Shown in pieces: positions 44,094 through 50,523 of a stretch of DNA of 50,523 bases. Both the position numbers and the translations under genes were made by a program. Within the stretch, counting starts at the first letter, position 1. The number at the start of each line of letters is the position of its first letter. The notes beneath the pieces are model-generated. The model was given only the letters and a program-made list of their open reading frames with translations, searched no databases and was not told the DNA's origin. Source of the stretch: an uncultured Colwellia sp. (GTDB taxonomy: Bacteria > Pseudomonadota > Gammaproteobacteria > Enterobacterales > Alteromonadaceae); assembly GCA_913058405.1 (NCBI GenBank), contig CAJXRC010000009.1, forward strand, positions 1-50,523, read 5' to 3'.

Positions 44094-46700
44094 ATGATTA
44101 AAAGCACCGCCGAAGTCCGTCAGGCATTTTTAGATTTCTTTGCCACCAAACAACACCAAATAGTTAAAAGCAGCTCACTCGTTCCTGGAAATGATGCAAC
44201 ATTATTGTTTACCAATGCGGGCATGGTTCCTTTTAAAGATGTTTTTTTAGGTGCTGAGACACGTAGTTATACCCGAGCAACCTCCGCACAACGTTGTGTA
44301 CGAGCAGGTGGCAAGCATAACGATTTAGAGAATGTCGGCTACACAGCCCGTCACCATACTTTTTTCGAAATGATGGGTAACTTTAGCTTTGGTGATTACT
44401 TCAAAGAAGAAGCCATTTTCTTTGCTTGGGATTTCTTGACGCAAATACTACAAATACCAAAAGAAAAACTTACCATCACCGTTTTTGACGAAGATGACGA
44501 AGCAGAAAAAATTTGGATTGAAAAAGTTGGCGTACCCGCTGAACGTGTTATTCGCATAGGCGCTAAAGATAACTTCTGGTCAATGGGTGATACAGGTCCA
44601 TGTGGGCCCTGTTCTGAAATATTTTATGATCACGGAGCAGATGTTTTTGGTGGACCTCCAGGATCACCAGATGAAGACGGTGACCGTTTTATTGAAATCT
44701 GGAACATAGTATTCATGCAGTTTAATCGTCAAAATGACGGTACTATGGAGCCGTTACCTAACCCGTCTATCGATACAGGTATGGGGTTAGAGCGAATTTC
44801 TGCCATTATGCAAAATGTGCATAGCAACTATGAAATAGATATTTTTCAAGCACTAATTAAAGACACTGCTACGTTACTTAGTTGTAATGACCTTGAACAT
44901 AAATCACTACGTGTTATTAGTGATCATATTCGTTCATGTAGTTTTTTAATCGTTGATGGTGTTGTGCCGTCAAATGAAGGTCGTGGGTATGTGCTTCGTC
45001 GTATCATTCGTCGTGCTATCCGTCATGGTCATAAATTAGAAGCTAAAGGGCACTTTTTCCACAAACTCGTTGCTTCATTAATCGAGCAAATGGGTGAAGC
45101 TTATCCTGAGTTATTGCAACAGCAAGCTATTATTGAAAAGCTGTTACGCATCGAAGAAGAGCAATTTGGTCGCACACTAGATCGCGGTATGATTTTACTT
45201 GAAGATATCTTAAGCAACTTAGCTGGCGATACCATCAAGGGCGATGATGTATTTAAGCTCTATGATACTTATGGTTTCCCTGCTGATTTAACGGCAGATA
45301 TTGCTCGTGAACGTCAATTGAAGATTGATCATAATGGCTTTGATGTCGCTATGGGTCAACAGCGTGAACGCGCACAACAGGCTAGTCAATTTGGTACTGA
45401 TTATAACCAGCAGCTTAAATCTGATCATAAAACAGCATTTAAAGGCTACGACAATGATTCATATTCAGCGACAGTTGTTGAATTATTCAACAACCAAGAT
45501 CAACATGCGGTTAATCAATTAAGCTCAGGTGAACAAGGTATTGTGATCTTAGATCACACACCATTTTACGCTGAGTCAGGTGGTCAAGTGGGTGATAGTG
45601 GCCTGCTACATCTTGATGGCGGAGTATTTGAAGTATCAGATACCGTTAAGTTAGGTAATGCCTTTGCTCATAGAGGTACTGCACTTACTGATGTTGGCTT
45701 AAACCGTCGAGTGAAAGCTGAAATTAATGTTGAGCGCAGAGCGGCTATTGTTAAAAACCATACCGCAACGCATTTATTGCATGAAGCATTACGCAAAGTA
45801 CTAGGTGAGCATGTTACGCAGAAAGGTTCATTATGTGATAGTGATAAACTGCGTTTTGATTTCTCTCATTTTGAAGGTGTTACCGCTCAAGAATTACATG
45901 ATGTTGAGCAAATGGTTAACAATGAAATTCGACGCAACCACGCCAAAAAAACCGAATCAATGTATATCGAAGAAGCTAAAGCAAAAGGTGCTATGGCACT
46001 CTTTGGTGAAAAGTATGATGATGAAGTTCGTGTTGTCACACTAGGTGATTTTTCAATAGAGCTTTGTGGTGGTGTGCATGTTAATAGAACCGGAGATATC
46101 GGTTTCTTAAAAATCGTATCTGAGTCTGGTATTGCAGCAGGTGTTCGTCGTATTGAAGCAGTTACTGGTACAGGGGCTCTTGATTTTATTAATCAACAGG
46201 CTGCCTCATTAACTGATATTGCAGCGCTAGTTAAAAGTGATGTAGCTAATGCAAGCAGCAAAGTAGAGTTACTTATTAGTCGTTCTAAGCAACTTGAAAA
46301 AGAGATTGGACAACTCAAACAAGAGCTTGCTGCACAAGCTGGTTCTGACTTAGTTAACAACACCATTGAAATTAATGGCGTTAAGGTTCTCATTGCTGAT
46401 TTAGGTGGTGTAGAAAGCAAAGCATTACGCGGTATGGTTGATGAACTTAAAAATAAAATGCAATCAGGCGTAATAATGTTAGCAACCGCCAATGGTCCTA
46501 AAGTCGGCTTAATTGCAGGCGTTACCAAAGATTTAGTTGGTCGAGTTAAAGCCGGTGAACTAGTTAATATGGTTGCACAACAAGTTGGTGGTAAAGGTGG
46601 CGGTCGCCCTGATATGGCGCAAGCAGGCGGTAGTCAACCTGAAAATATAACATCGGCCCTTGAAAGTGTTTCAGCATGGTTAACAGAAAAACTGAGCTAA
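44094..46700 (+). CDS. alaS: alanyl-tRNA synthetase
   Basis: An 868-residue class II synthetase charging tRNA-Ala. Aminoacylation core with [37 protein letters not shown] and the [12 protein letters not shown] motif; editing domain with the zinc-binding [16 protein letters not shown] and later [16 protein letters not shown]-terminal C-Ala domain with [15 protein letters not shown]. Length is normal (about 875 in E. coli). It is followed by a strong terminator and then csrA, the common gammaproteobacterial order. Confidence 0.98.
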   Translation: MIKSTAEVRQAFLDFFATKQHQIVKSSSLVPGNDATLLFTNAGMVPFKDVFLGAETRSYTRATSAQRCVRAGGKHNDLENVGYTARHHTFFEMMGNFSFGDYFKEEAIFFAWDFLTQILQIPKEKLTITVFDEDDEAEKIWIEKVGVPAERVIRIGAKDNFWSMGDTGPCGPCSEIFYDHGADVFGGPPGSPDEDGDRFIEIWNIVFMQFNRQNDGTMEPLPNPSIDTGMGLERISAIMQNVHSNYEIDIFQALIKDTATLLSCNDLEHKSLRVISDHIRSCSFLIVDGVVPSNEGRGYVLRRIIRRAIRHGHKLEAKGHFFHKLVASLIEQMGEAYPELLQQQAIIEKLLRIEEEQFGRTLDRGMILLEDILSNLAGDTIKGDDVFKLYDTYGFPADLTADIARERQLKIDHNGFDVAMGQQRERAQQASQFGTDYNQQLKSDHKTAFKGYDNDSYSATVVELFNNQDQHAVNQLSSGEQGIVILDHTPFYAESGGQVGDSGLLHLDGGVFEVSDTVKLGNAFAHRGTALTDVGLNRRVKAEINVERRAAIVKNHTATHLLHEALRKVLGEHVTQKGSLCDSDKLRFDFSHFEGVTAQELHDVEQMVNNEIRRNHAKKTESMYIEEAKAKGAMALFGEKYDDEVRVVTLGDFSIELCGGVHVNRTGDIGFLKIVSESGIAAGVRRIEAVTGTGALDFINQQAASLTDIAALVKSDVANASSKVELLISRSKQLEKEIGQLKQELAAQAGSDLVNNTIEINGVKVLIADLGGVESKALRGMVDELKNKMQSGVIMLATANGPKVGLIAGVTKDLVGRVKAGELVNMVAQQVGGKGGGRPDMAQAGGSQPENITSALESVSAWLTEKLS

Positions 46701-46749
46701 CATACACTTTGAAAAATTAAGTATTAATGAATACTTATGGTTAGAGACT

Positions 46750-46776
46750 AAAAAGGAAGCATTATGCTTCCTTTTT
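46750..46776 (+). terminator. terminator of alaS
   Basis: AAAAAGGAAGCAT pairs with ATGCTTCCTTTTT around a single T. The 377 bases from here to csrA are AT-rich and presumably carry the csrA promoters; I can place none securely. Confidence 0.85.
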
Positions 46777-47153
46777 GCATTTATGGTGCAGTGAAATATC
46801 TCTTGAGTTCTGCCGATAATTGTTATCATTTCGTGATTTTCTAAATAAAACACAGAAAACGTTACAAATGATCACAGCTTTGGCTGCAAAATTAAGCTAT
46901 AAAGCTATTCAATGATATGGAAATGTTGCTAAAATATGATCGTTTAATAGAGTAATAATATCTTTTGTTACTCATAATCGACGTTTCATTGAAAACTATC
47001 ATCGGATATGGTGTTTTTAGTGAATAATGACTTTTTATAAAAAATTGACTATTAGTTATAGTGAATGGATTAAAAAAAGTAACTAATTCTAATATATTAC
47101 TAGCTTATATATATTTATTTAGTGATCTCACTTTAAAGGATAAGGAAGAAAAT

Positions 47154-47351
47154 ATGCTTATATTAACAAGGCGCGTAGGTGAAACATTAATGATTGGTGA
47201 CGAAGTCACCGTGACTGTTTTAGGCGTTAAGGGAAATCAGGTAAGAATAGGTGTTAATGCACCAAAAGAAATCTCGGTACATCGTGAAGAAATCTACATG
47301 CGTATCCAAGCCGAAAAGGGCGATAATGAAACTTCAGGTAATAAAGTCTAA
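47154..47351 (+). CDS. csrA: carbon storage regulator CsrA
   Basis: A 65-residue RNA-binding protein that controls translation and stability of mRNAs carrying GGA motifs. The sequence [41 protein letters not shown] is the standard CsrA, with a slightly altered C-terminal tail. The correct start is ATG 47154, after the ribosome binding site AAGGATAAGGAAG; an upstream in-frame start at 47061 would add 31 residues unlike any CsrA. The leader has GGA at 47004, 47067, 47138 and 47144, the last two in the ribosome binding region, which fits autorepression. A terminator follows. Confidence 0.97.
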   Translation: MLILTRRVGETLMIGDEVTVTVLGVKGNQVRIGVNAPKEISVHREEIYMRIQAEKGDNETSGNKV

Positions 47352-47414
47352 TTATTTAGGCTAATTTTGAAATATCTGAGAGCTGCTGTTGTATATATAG
47401 CTTTATATGACTTT

Positions 47415-47444
47415 GAAAAAACACCGCTAATACGGTGTTTTTTT
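47415..47444 (+). terminator. terminator of csrA
   Basis: AAAACACCG pairs with CGGTGTTTT around CTAATA, with an extended T-run. Confidence 0.85.
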
Positions 47445-47574
47445 ATGCCTTGTACTTTGTTAATGATTAAAAAATGGCATAATTGTCTGAATTGTCAGCA
47501 AATAGAAATTTATACTAAATAAATACTAAAAATTGTTTGACTTATTTTTAGAATCCCTTATTATTCGCACCCAT

Positions 47575-47661
47575 TGAAGAGGAGGCCAATTGGTCTAAGA
47601 CGCTCACCTGTTAAGGGAGTATCTGGTTTGCAACCAGGTAGAGGGTTCTTGTCTAAAGTGT
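47575..47661 (+). pseudogene. decayed class II tRNA (serine-like)
   Basis: GGCC (47584) and CGCTCACCTGTTAAGGGAG (47601-47619) align with the D-arm and anticodon arm of the intact tRNA-Ser downstream; the variable-arm hairpin ATCTGGTT/AACCAGGT is well formed. The anticodon position reads GTT rather than GCT. The acceptor stem and T-arm do not pair and there is no CCA end, so it is probably not functional. Confidence 0.6.
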
Positions 47662-47708
47662 GTTTTAATACGCGTTAGTACTTAACAATAATGAAGTAAA
47701 AGAAAAAT

Positions 47709-47800
47709 GGAGAGCTGGCCGAGTGGCCGAAGGCGCTCCCCTGCTAAGGGAGTAACGGCTTTAAATCCGTTCGAGAGTTCGAATCTCTCGCTCTCCGCCA
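47709..47800 (+). tRNA. serV: tRNA-Ser (GCT)
   Basis: 92 bases including encoded CCA. The acceptor stem GGAGAGC pairs with GCTCTCC, the anticodon stem CTCCC/GGGAG encloses CTGCTAA (anticodon GCT), a long variable arm pairs ACGG/CCGT, and the T-arm is GAGAGTTCGAATCTCTC. It reads AGC/AGU codons. The csrA-serV-argV order is the same as in E. coli. Confidence 0.97.
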
Positions 47801-47880
47801 TTTTCTTCTTATGAAGAATAATGGTTGTGTAGAACGTAAGTTCGCTATCTTTAGACTAAGATATAAAAAATAGTTCATGA

Positions 47881-47957
47881 GGGCGCGTAGCTCAGCTGGA
47901 TAGAGTACCTGGCTACGAACCAGGCGGTCGCAGGTTCGACTCCTGCCGCGCCCACCA
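47881..47957 (+). tRNA. argV: tRNA-Arg (ACG)
   Basis: 77 bases including CCA. Acceptor GGGCGCG pairs with CGCGCCC; D-arm TAGCTCAGCTGGATAGAG; anticodon arm CCTGG-CTACGAA-CCAGG (anticodon ACG, edited to ICG in bacteria); T-arm GCAGGTTCGACTCCTGC. It reads CGU/CGC/CGA codons. Confidence 0.97.
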
Positions 47958-47982
47958 CTTTTCTACTTAAGTAGATATAAAA

Positions 47983-48007
47983 AACCTAGCTTTTGCTAGG
48001 TTTTTTT
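47983..48007 (+). terminator. terminator after tRNA-Arg
   Basis: AACCTAGC pairs with GCTAGGTT around TTTT, with a following T-run. It probably ends the tRNA-Ser/tRNA-Arg transcript. Confidence 0.88.
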
Positions 48008-48120
48008 ATGCCTGAAATATACTGTTTCGTTCATATTCGAGAATTAACCAATCAGAAATAAAGAACAGCTCATATTGGGCTTGAAAATATATTCCTCATA
48101 ATGCATTACACAATGCCGTT

Positions 48121-48200
48121 GGACGGCTTTTTATTAAATAGAGATTAGCTCCGACCTTATACCTTTGCGATCGAAGTTTCGACTCTTGTCGTGCTCACCA
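48121..48200 (+). pseudogene. decayed copy of tRNA-Arg
   Basis: The 3' part CGATCGAAGTTTCGACTC (48168-48185) and the following TTGTCGTGCTCACCA align with the T-arm, acceptor strand and CCA of the intact tRNA-Arg; ATAGAG upstream matches the D-arm. The anticodon arm is unrecognisable and the stems do not pair. The bases after it repeat the 70 bases after the real tRNA-Arg almost exactly. Confidence 0.7.
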
Positions 48201-48226
48201 CTTTCCTACTTAGGTAGATATAAATA

Positions 48227-48250
48227 AGCCTAGCTTTTGCTGGGTTTTTT
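48227..48250 (+). terminator. duplicated terminator after the decayed tRNA-Arg
   Basis: Near-copy of the terminator at 47983: GCCTAGC pairs with GCTGGGT around TTTT, then a T-run. The flanks CTACTTAGGTAGATATAAAT and ATGCCTGAAATATACTGTTT are duplicated as well. Confidence 0.75.
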
Positions 48251-48279
48251 TATGCCTGAAATATACTGTTTTGTTTCGA

Positions 48280-48618
48280 GGTGTAATACCAATTTGATTA
48301 AATTTCTTCCCAACTCAGAGCTGTGTTACATGTTCAATAACAAGGAAAATTTGTTTAGATCTAGTCATTCTAAATCAAATAAATTTAACGATGTTAATGG
48401 GCATAGAACAAGCTCCCAAAGGGCGAGTATCTAATAAAAGGTAAAGGCTTACAAGCTGCGTTATTGATTTTGATAAGGACGCTGCATGGATGCAGTTTAT
48501 TAGAGAGTGCAGGAGAATATTCTCCCGAGTATCCATTATCTTCAATCAATGCCTTGCCTCTAAGCCTTTTAATTCTCGTTGGGTGGGAAAGAACTTAATC
48601 AACTTGGTATTATGTACC
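48280..48618. repeat. MITE-like element containing repeat family B, copy 3
   Basis: Terminal inverted repeats of about 33 bases: left GTAATACCAATTTGATTAA with TTCTTCCCA (48280-48312), right TGGGAAAG with TTAATCAACTTGGTATTA (48584-48618), with scattered mismatches. The interior holds the family B core GCATGGATGCAGTTTATTAG and TTGCCTCTAAGCCTTTTAA. It has no transposase. The bases from here to 48686 show nothing else. Confidence 0.7.
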
Positions 48619-48686
48619 CAACCGTATGATGGGCACATAAAATTACTGATATTACTACTGGTTTTATTACTAAGTTATTACGTAAA

Positions 48687-49802
48687 TTACTTTAAATAAA
48701 AACCAACATGCTGATGTAGCCTAACCATCATTTCTTCTTGCTCTCCAACGATAGCTAACTTTTGAGCAAAAGTGTGTAACGCTTGCTCTATTTCATTGAC
48801 GAATTTACCGTATCCATGACTGGTTTTGTCTTGTTCACTGGCCACAAAAATTAGTTGTACACTGTCTACCAACTTAGCTGAATTCCACTTACAGGTATAG
48901 CCACAGCTGGTATGTAGAGGGTTGTAGCTAAGCATTAATAATTCGCCTGACGTTACAACATTTTCATCTTCACCAGAACGAACAATAGGCACTAACCCGT
49001 TCGCAACAACCGCGCCATTATGTAAGTTTTGCTTTTTAGCTGCACCGATAAACGCATCAGCGATGAGGTTATAAAGTGGGTTGTAACGTTCTTGCGGGTT
49101 TTCATCAAGCTCTGCTAGTGCACGTACGCGACGATTAATGGGAAAATCAACGACAGCATAAGTCAAGGCTCTAGCCTGTTCAGATAAGGTCTGTTGGTCT
49201 GCCATGTATCTGTCTGCAATAGGTCTAAACTTATGCGCTTGACTCCCTTCAACACCTTTACTTTTTGCAAATAAATCGTAAGTTAAATGTTGATGATCAC
49301 TGACACGAATTTGTTCTGCTGGAATAGCTGTCTCATGGGCAAAGGCTTCTAACGCTTTAGTAACCAACTGATGAAATTTAGCAGACTGGCCACGAATATC
49401 CTCTCCGTTAGCTAAGAATATTAAGGTTATTTTTTTTGCTTTATTTGCTCCATTAAAAAAAGTATTTCGACTGGTATGATACTTAGGGTTATATAAAAAT
49501 AGCACCTGTTGTTTCGTCTGCGCAGTAAATTTTTCTGGACTAAAGCGTACGCGAGCAAATTTATCATTAGCGATGAACTGTGCACTTTCAAGGGCAAACT
49601 TATCATTAACAGCAAAAAACGTATTAGCAAGGTGCTGATATAGCTTCTCAAAAGGTGTTGCACTCGTGTTGTCAATTAGTGGTTGATATTGTGCTATTAA
49701 TTCATCAGTTAATGGGATTTTAGCCATTAAATATTGATTTTCTCTAGCAGATGAAGGGATATAAGCTTTGTGTTGTAAGTTTTTTGTACGTGAAATAGGC
49801 AT
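48687..49802 (-). CDS. DUF3083 family protein
   Basis: A 371-residue soluble protein that I place in DUF3083, a family of Alteromonadales proteins of unknown function; this is by recollection, not by search. No signal peptide or membrane segment. Notable stretches: FLYNPKYHTSRNTFFNG in the first half, DHQHLTYDLFAK near the middle, YAVVDFPINRRVRALAELDENP, and LSYNPLHTSCGYTCKWNS with two cysteines near the end. The start is ATG 49802, which has AAGGGTG as ribosome binding site; a TTG at 49847 lies in a repeat and is rejected. It is transcribed alone. Confidence 0.72.
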   Translation of the reverse strand: MPISRTKNLQHKAYIPSSARENQYLMAKIPLTDELIAQYQPLIDNTSATPFEKLYQHLANTFFAVNDKFALESAQFIANDKFARVRFSPEKFTAQTKQQVLFLYNPKYHTSRNTFFNGANKAKKITLIFLANGEDIRGQSAKFHQLVTKALEAFAHETAIPAEQIRVSDHQHLTYDLFAKSKGVEGSQAHKFRPIADRYMADQQTLSEQARALTYAVVDFPINRRVRALAELDENPQERYNPLYNLIADAFIGAAKKQNLHNGAVVANGLVPIVRSGEDENVVTSGELLMLSYNPLHTSCGYTCKWNSAKLVDSVQLIFVASEQDKTSHGYGKFVNEIEQALHTFAQKLAIVGEQEEMMVRLHQHVGFYLK

Positions 49803-49828
49803 AGTCACACCCTTAAAGTTGAATGAAT

Positions 49829-49886
49829 TGTACCCGTTGCCAATCAATATGCTTATTTCAGAGTGCTTGAGTTATATCAATTTCCA
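49829..49886 (+). repeat. solo TATACCC-family repeat end
   Basis: TGTACCCGTTGCCAATCAA, then ATGCTTATTTCAGAGTGCTT, close to the copy at 50431. It lies in the gap before the DUF3083 gene. The rest of the gap to 50119 has a short G-run at 49930-49935 and nothing else recognised. Confidence 0.65.
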
Positions 49887-50119
49887 CTGAAACCTCACAC
49901 ATTGAATGGAGACGTGTATATAAGTTTATGGGGGGATTATACGAGCCTAATCGTACTTCTATATGATGTAAATCAATAGAATAGTTAGCAAAGTGTTAAA
50001 AGTTGTAATTGGTTGTTTATTGGTCATATTTAAAGGAGTCTGTCTGCTTTTAAGCTTGTGTTTATACGTATTTTAAAGCATGGTTATAACAATCAATATT
50101 GCGATAAGGTCGATATCCT

Positions 50120-50380
50120 ATGAAAAAATTAAAAAATGAAGCTGAATTACTCAAAAAAGCATTAACTATTGGTGAAAAGTATGCAGTTAACCGAGGTTAT
50201 AATAGTTTTGCAGCAACTAACTCAGCCAAAGATAAAATAGAAAGTCTTTATCGCTTATTAGTCAATGACAAGCTTATTCAACCGTTAGCAGTTGATAATG
50301 AAGATCAGCCAAATATGAAGCATAAACTCGCACTTTGGATAGCTAAACAGCTTCCAGAAGGGCATGAATTACTGAAGTAA
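50120..50380 (+). CDS. DUF5062 family protein
   Basis: An 86-residue soluble, charged protein. The N-terminal KNEAELLKKALTIGEKYA and the end KHKLALWIAKQLPEGHELL match the short DUF5062 family known from Vibrio and Shewanella, as I recall it. Function is unknown. The ribosome binding site is weak (AAGGT, eleven bases upstream). It stands alone, divergent from the DUF3083 gene and followed by a repeat end. Confidence 0.75.
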   Translation: MKKLKNEAELLKKALTIGEKYAVNRGYNSFAATNSAKDKIESLYRLLVNDKLIQPLAVDNEDQPNMKHKLALWIAKQLPEGHELLK

Positions 50381-50430
50381 GGCTATTTTTTCTGCAATTG
50401 TAGAAGCAAAATGCCATGAGAATTTGCTTC

Positions 50431-50523
50431 TATACCCGTTATCAATCAAGATGCAGGTTTCAGAGTGCTTGAGCAATTTCAATTCAAGGCGCTGTGATGA
50501 AATAATGGTTGTTCCATTATAAG
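50431..50523 (+). repeat. dispersed repeat end (TATACCC family), runs off the right edge
   Basis: TATACCCGTTATCAATCAAG, then ATGCAGGTTTCAGAGTGCTT and CAATTCAAGGCG, then a hairpin ATAATGG/CCATTAT. It has the same layout as the minus-strand element at 1-92, so the two window ends are inverted relative to each other. Confidence 0.65.

Noticed and set aside
47061-47153. 31-residue extension of CsrA
   Set aside because: CsrA is highly conserved in length, and ATG 47154 has the ribosome binding site.
48237-48434. 65-codon frame after the decayed tRNA-Arg
   Set aside because: It starts in a terminator and runs through a repeat end; no coding character.

Overview
The window looks like the chromosome of a marine, probably cold-adapted Alteromonadales gammaproteobacterium, most likely Colwellia or a close relative. 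Basis: an AT-rich base composition by eye, Shewanella/Colwellia-type gene neighbourhoods (divergent ccmABCDE/ccmFGHI, alaS-csrA-tRNA-Ser-tRNA-Arg, a LacI-type NagR regulon), the families DUF3083 and DUF5062, and many short non-coding dispersed repeats. No rRNA, phage, insertion sequence with a transposase, or CRISPR array was seen.

Layout. 1-4900: repeat end, a YadGH-type ABC exporter, a TrmB-like methyltransferase and the PLP-dependent aspartate decarboxylase PanP. 4930-5850: nagB on the minus strand with its operator. 6200-11440: a YcxB-like protein, a TauE/SafE permease and an FbpABC-type ferric iron importer. 11560-14480: an orphan OmpR-type response regulator, a PlsC-like acyltransferase, RraB and a 51-residue membrane protein, with repeat elements between them. 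14545-31970: a large N-acetylglucosamine/chitin-oligosaccharide island: nagR (LacI family), pgi, a TonB-dependent receptor, two tryptophan-halogenase-like flavoproteins, a SapC protein, a DUF6445 protein with a possible 2-oxoglutarate-oxygenase signature, a GH20 hexosaminidase lipoprotein, nagK, nagA and nagP. 32277-40653: a small protein, then the cytochrome c maturation genes in two divergent operons. 41069-47351: hemH, dinB with an SOS box, a wrecked recX, alaS and csrA. 47575-48250: tRNA-Ser and tRNA-Arg genes flanked by a decayed tRNA-like sequence on each side. 48687-50380: DUF3083 and DUF5062 proteins.

How the genes work together. The nag island reads as a pathway: outer-membrane uptake (TonB receptor), hydrolysis of oligosaccharides at the envelope (GH20), inner-membrane uptake (NagP), phosphorylation (NagK), deacetylation (NagA), deamination to fructose-6-phosphate (NagB) and entry to central metabolism (Pgi). 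Six copies of a 14-bp palindrome, TGACAGCGCTGTCA or a one-base variant, lie upstream of nagB, between nagR and pgi, upstream of the receptor (two copies), between the DUF6445 operon and the hexosaminidase, and upstream of nagK. At each site the palindrome overlaps a plausible -35 hexamer, so NagR probably blocks RNA polymerase directly.

The least understood part is the halogenase / SapC / DUF6445 set. It is tied to this regulon by operators and position, but the known GlcNAc pathway needs none of these proteins. The second strong observation is recX: its coding sequence can still be followed in fragments between dinB and alaS but is broken by a stop codon, frameshifts and an inserted dispersed repeat. 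All identifications come from reading sequence and recalled family motifs; no database search was run.
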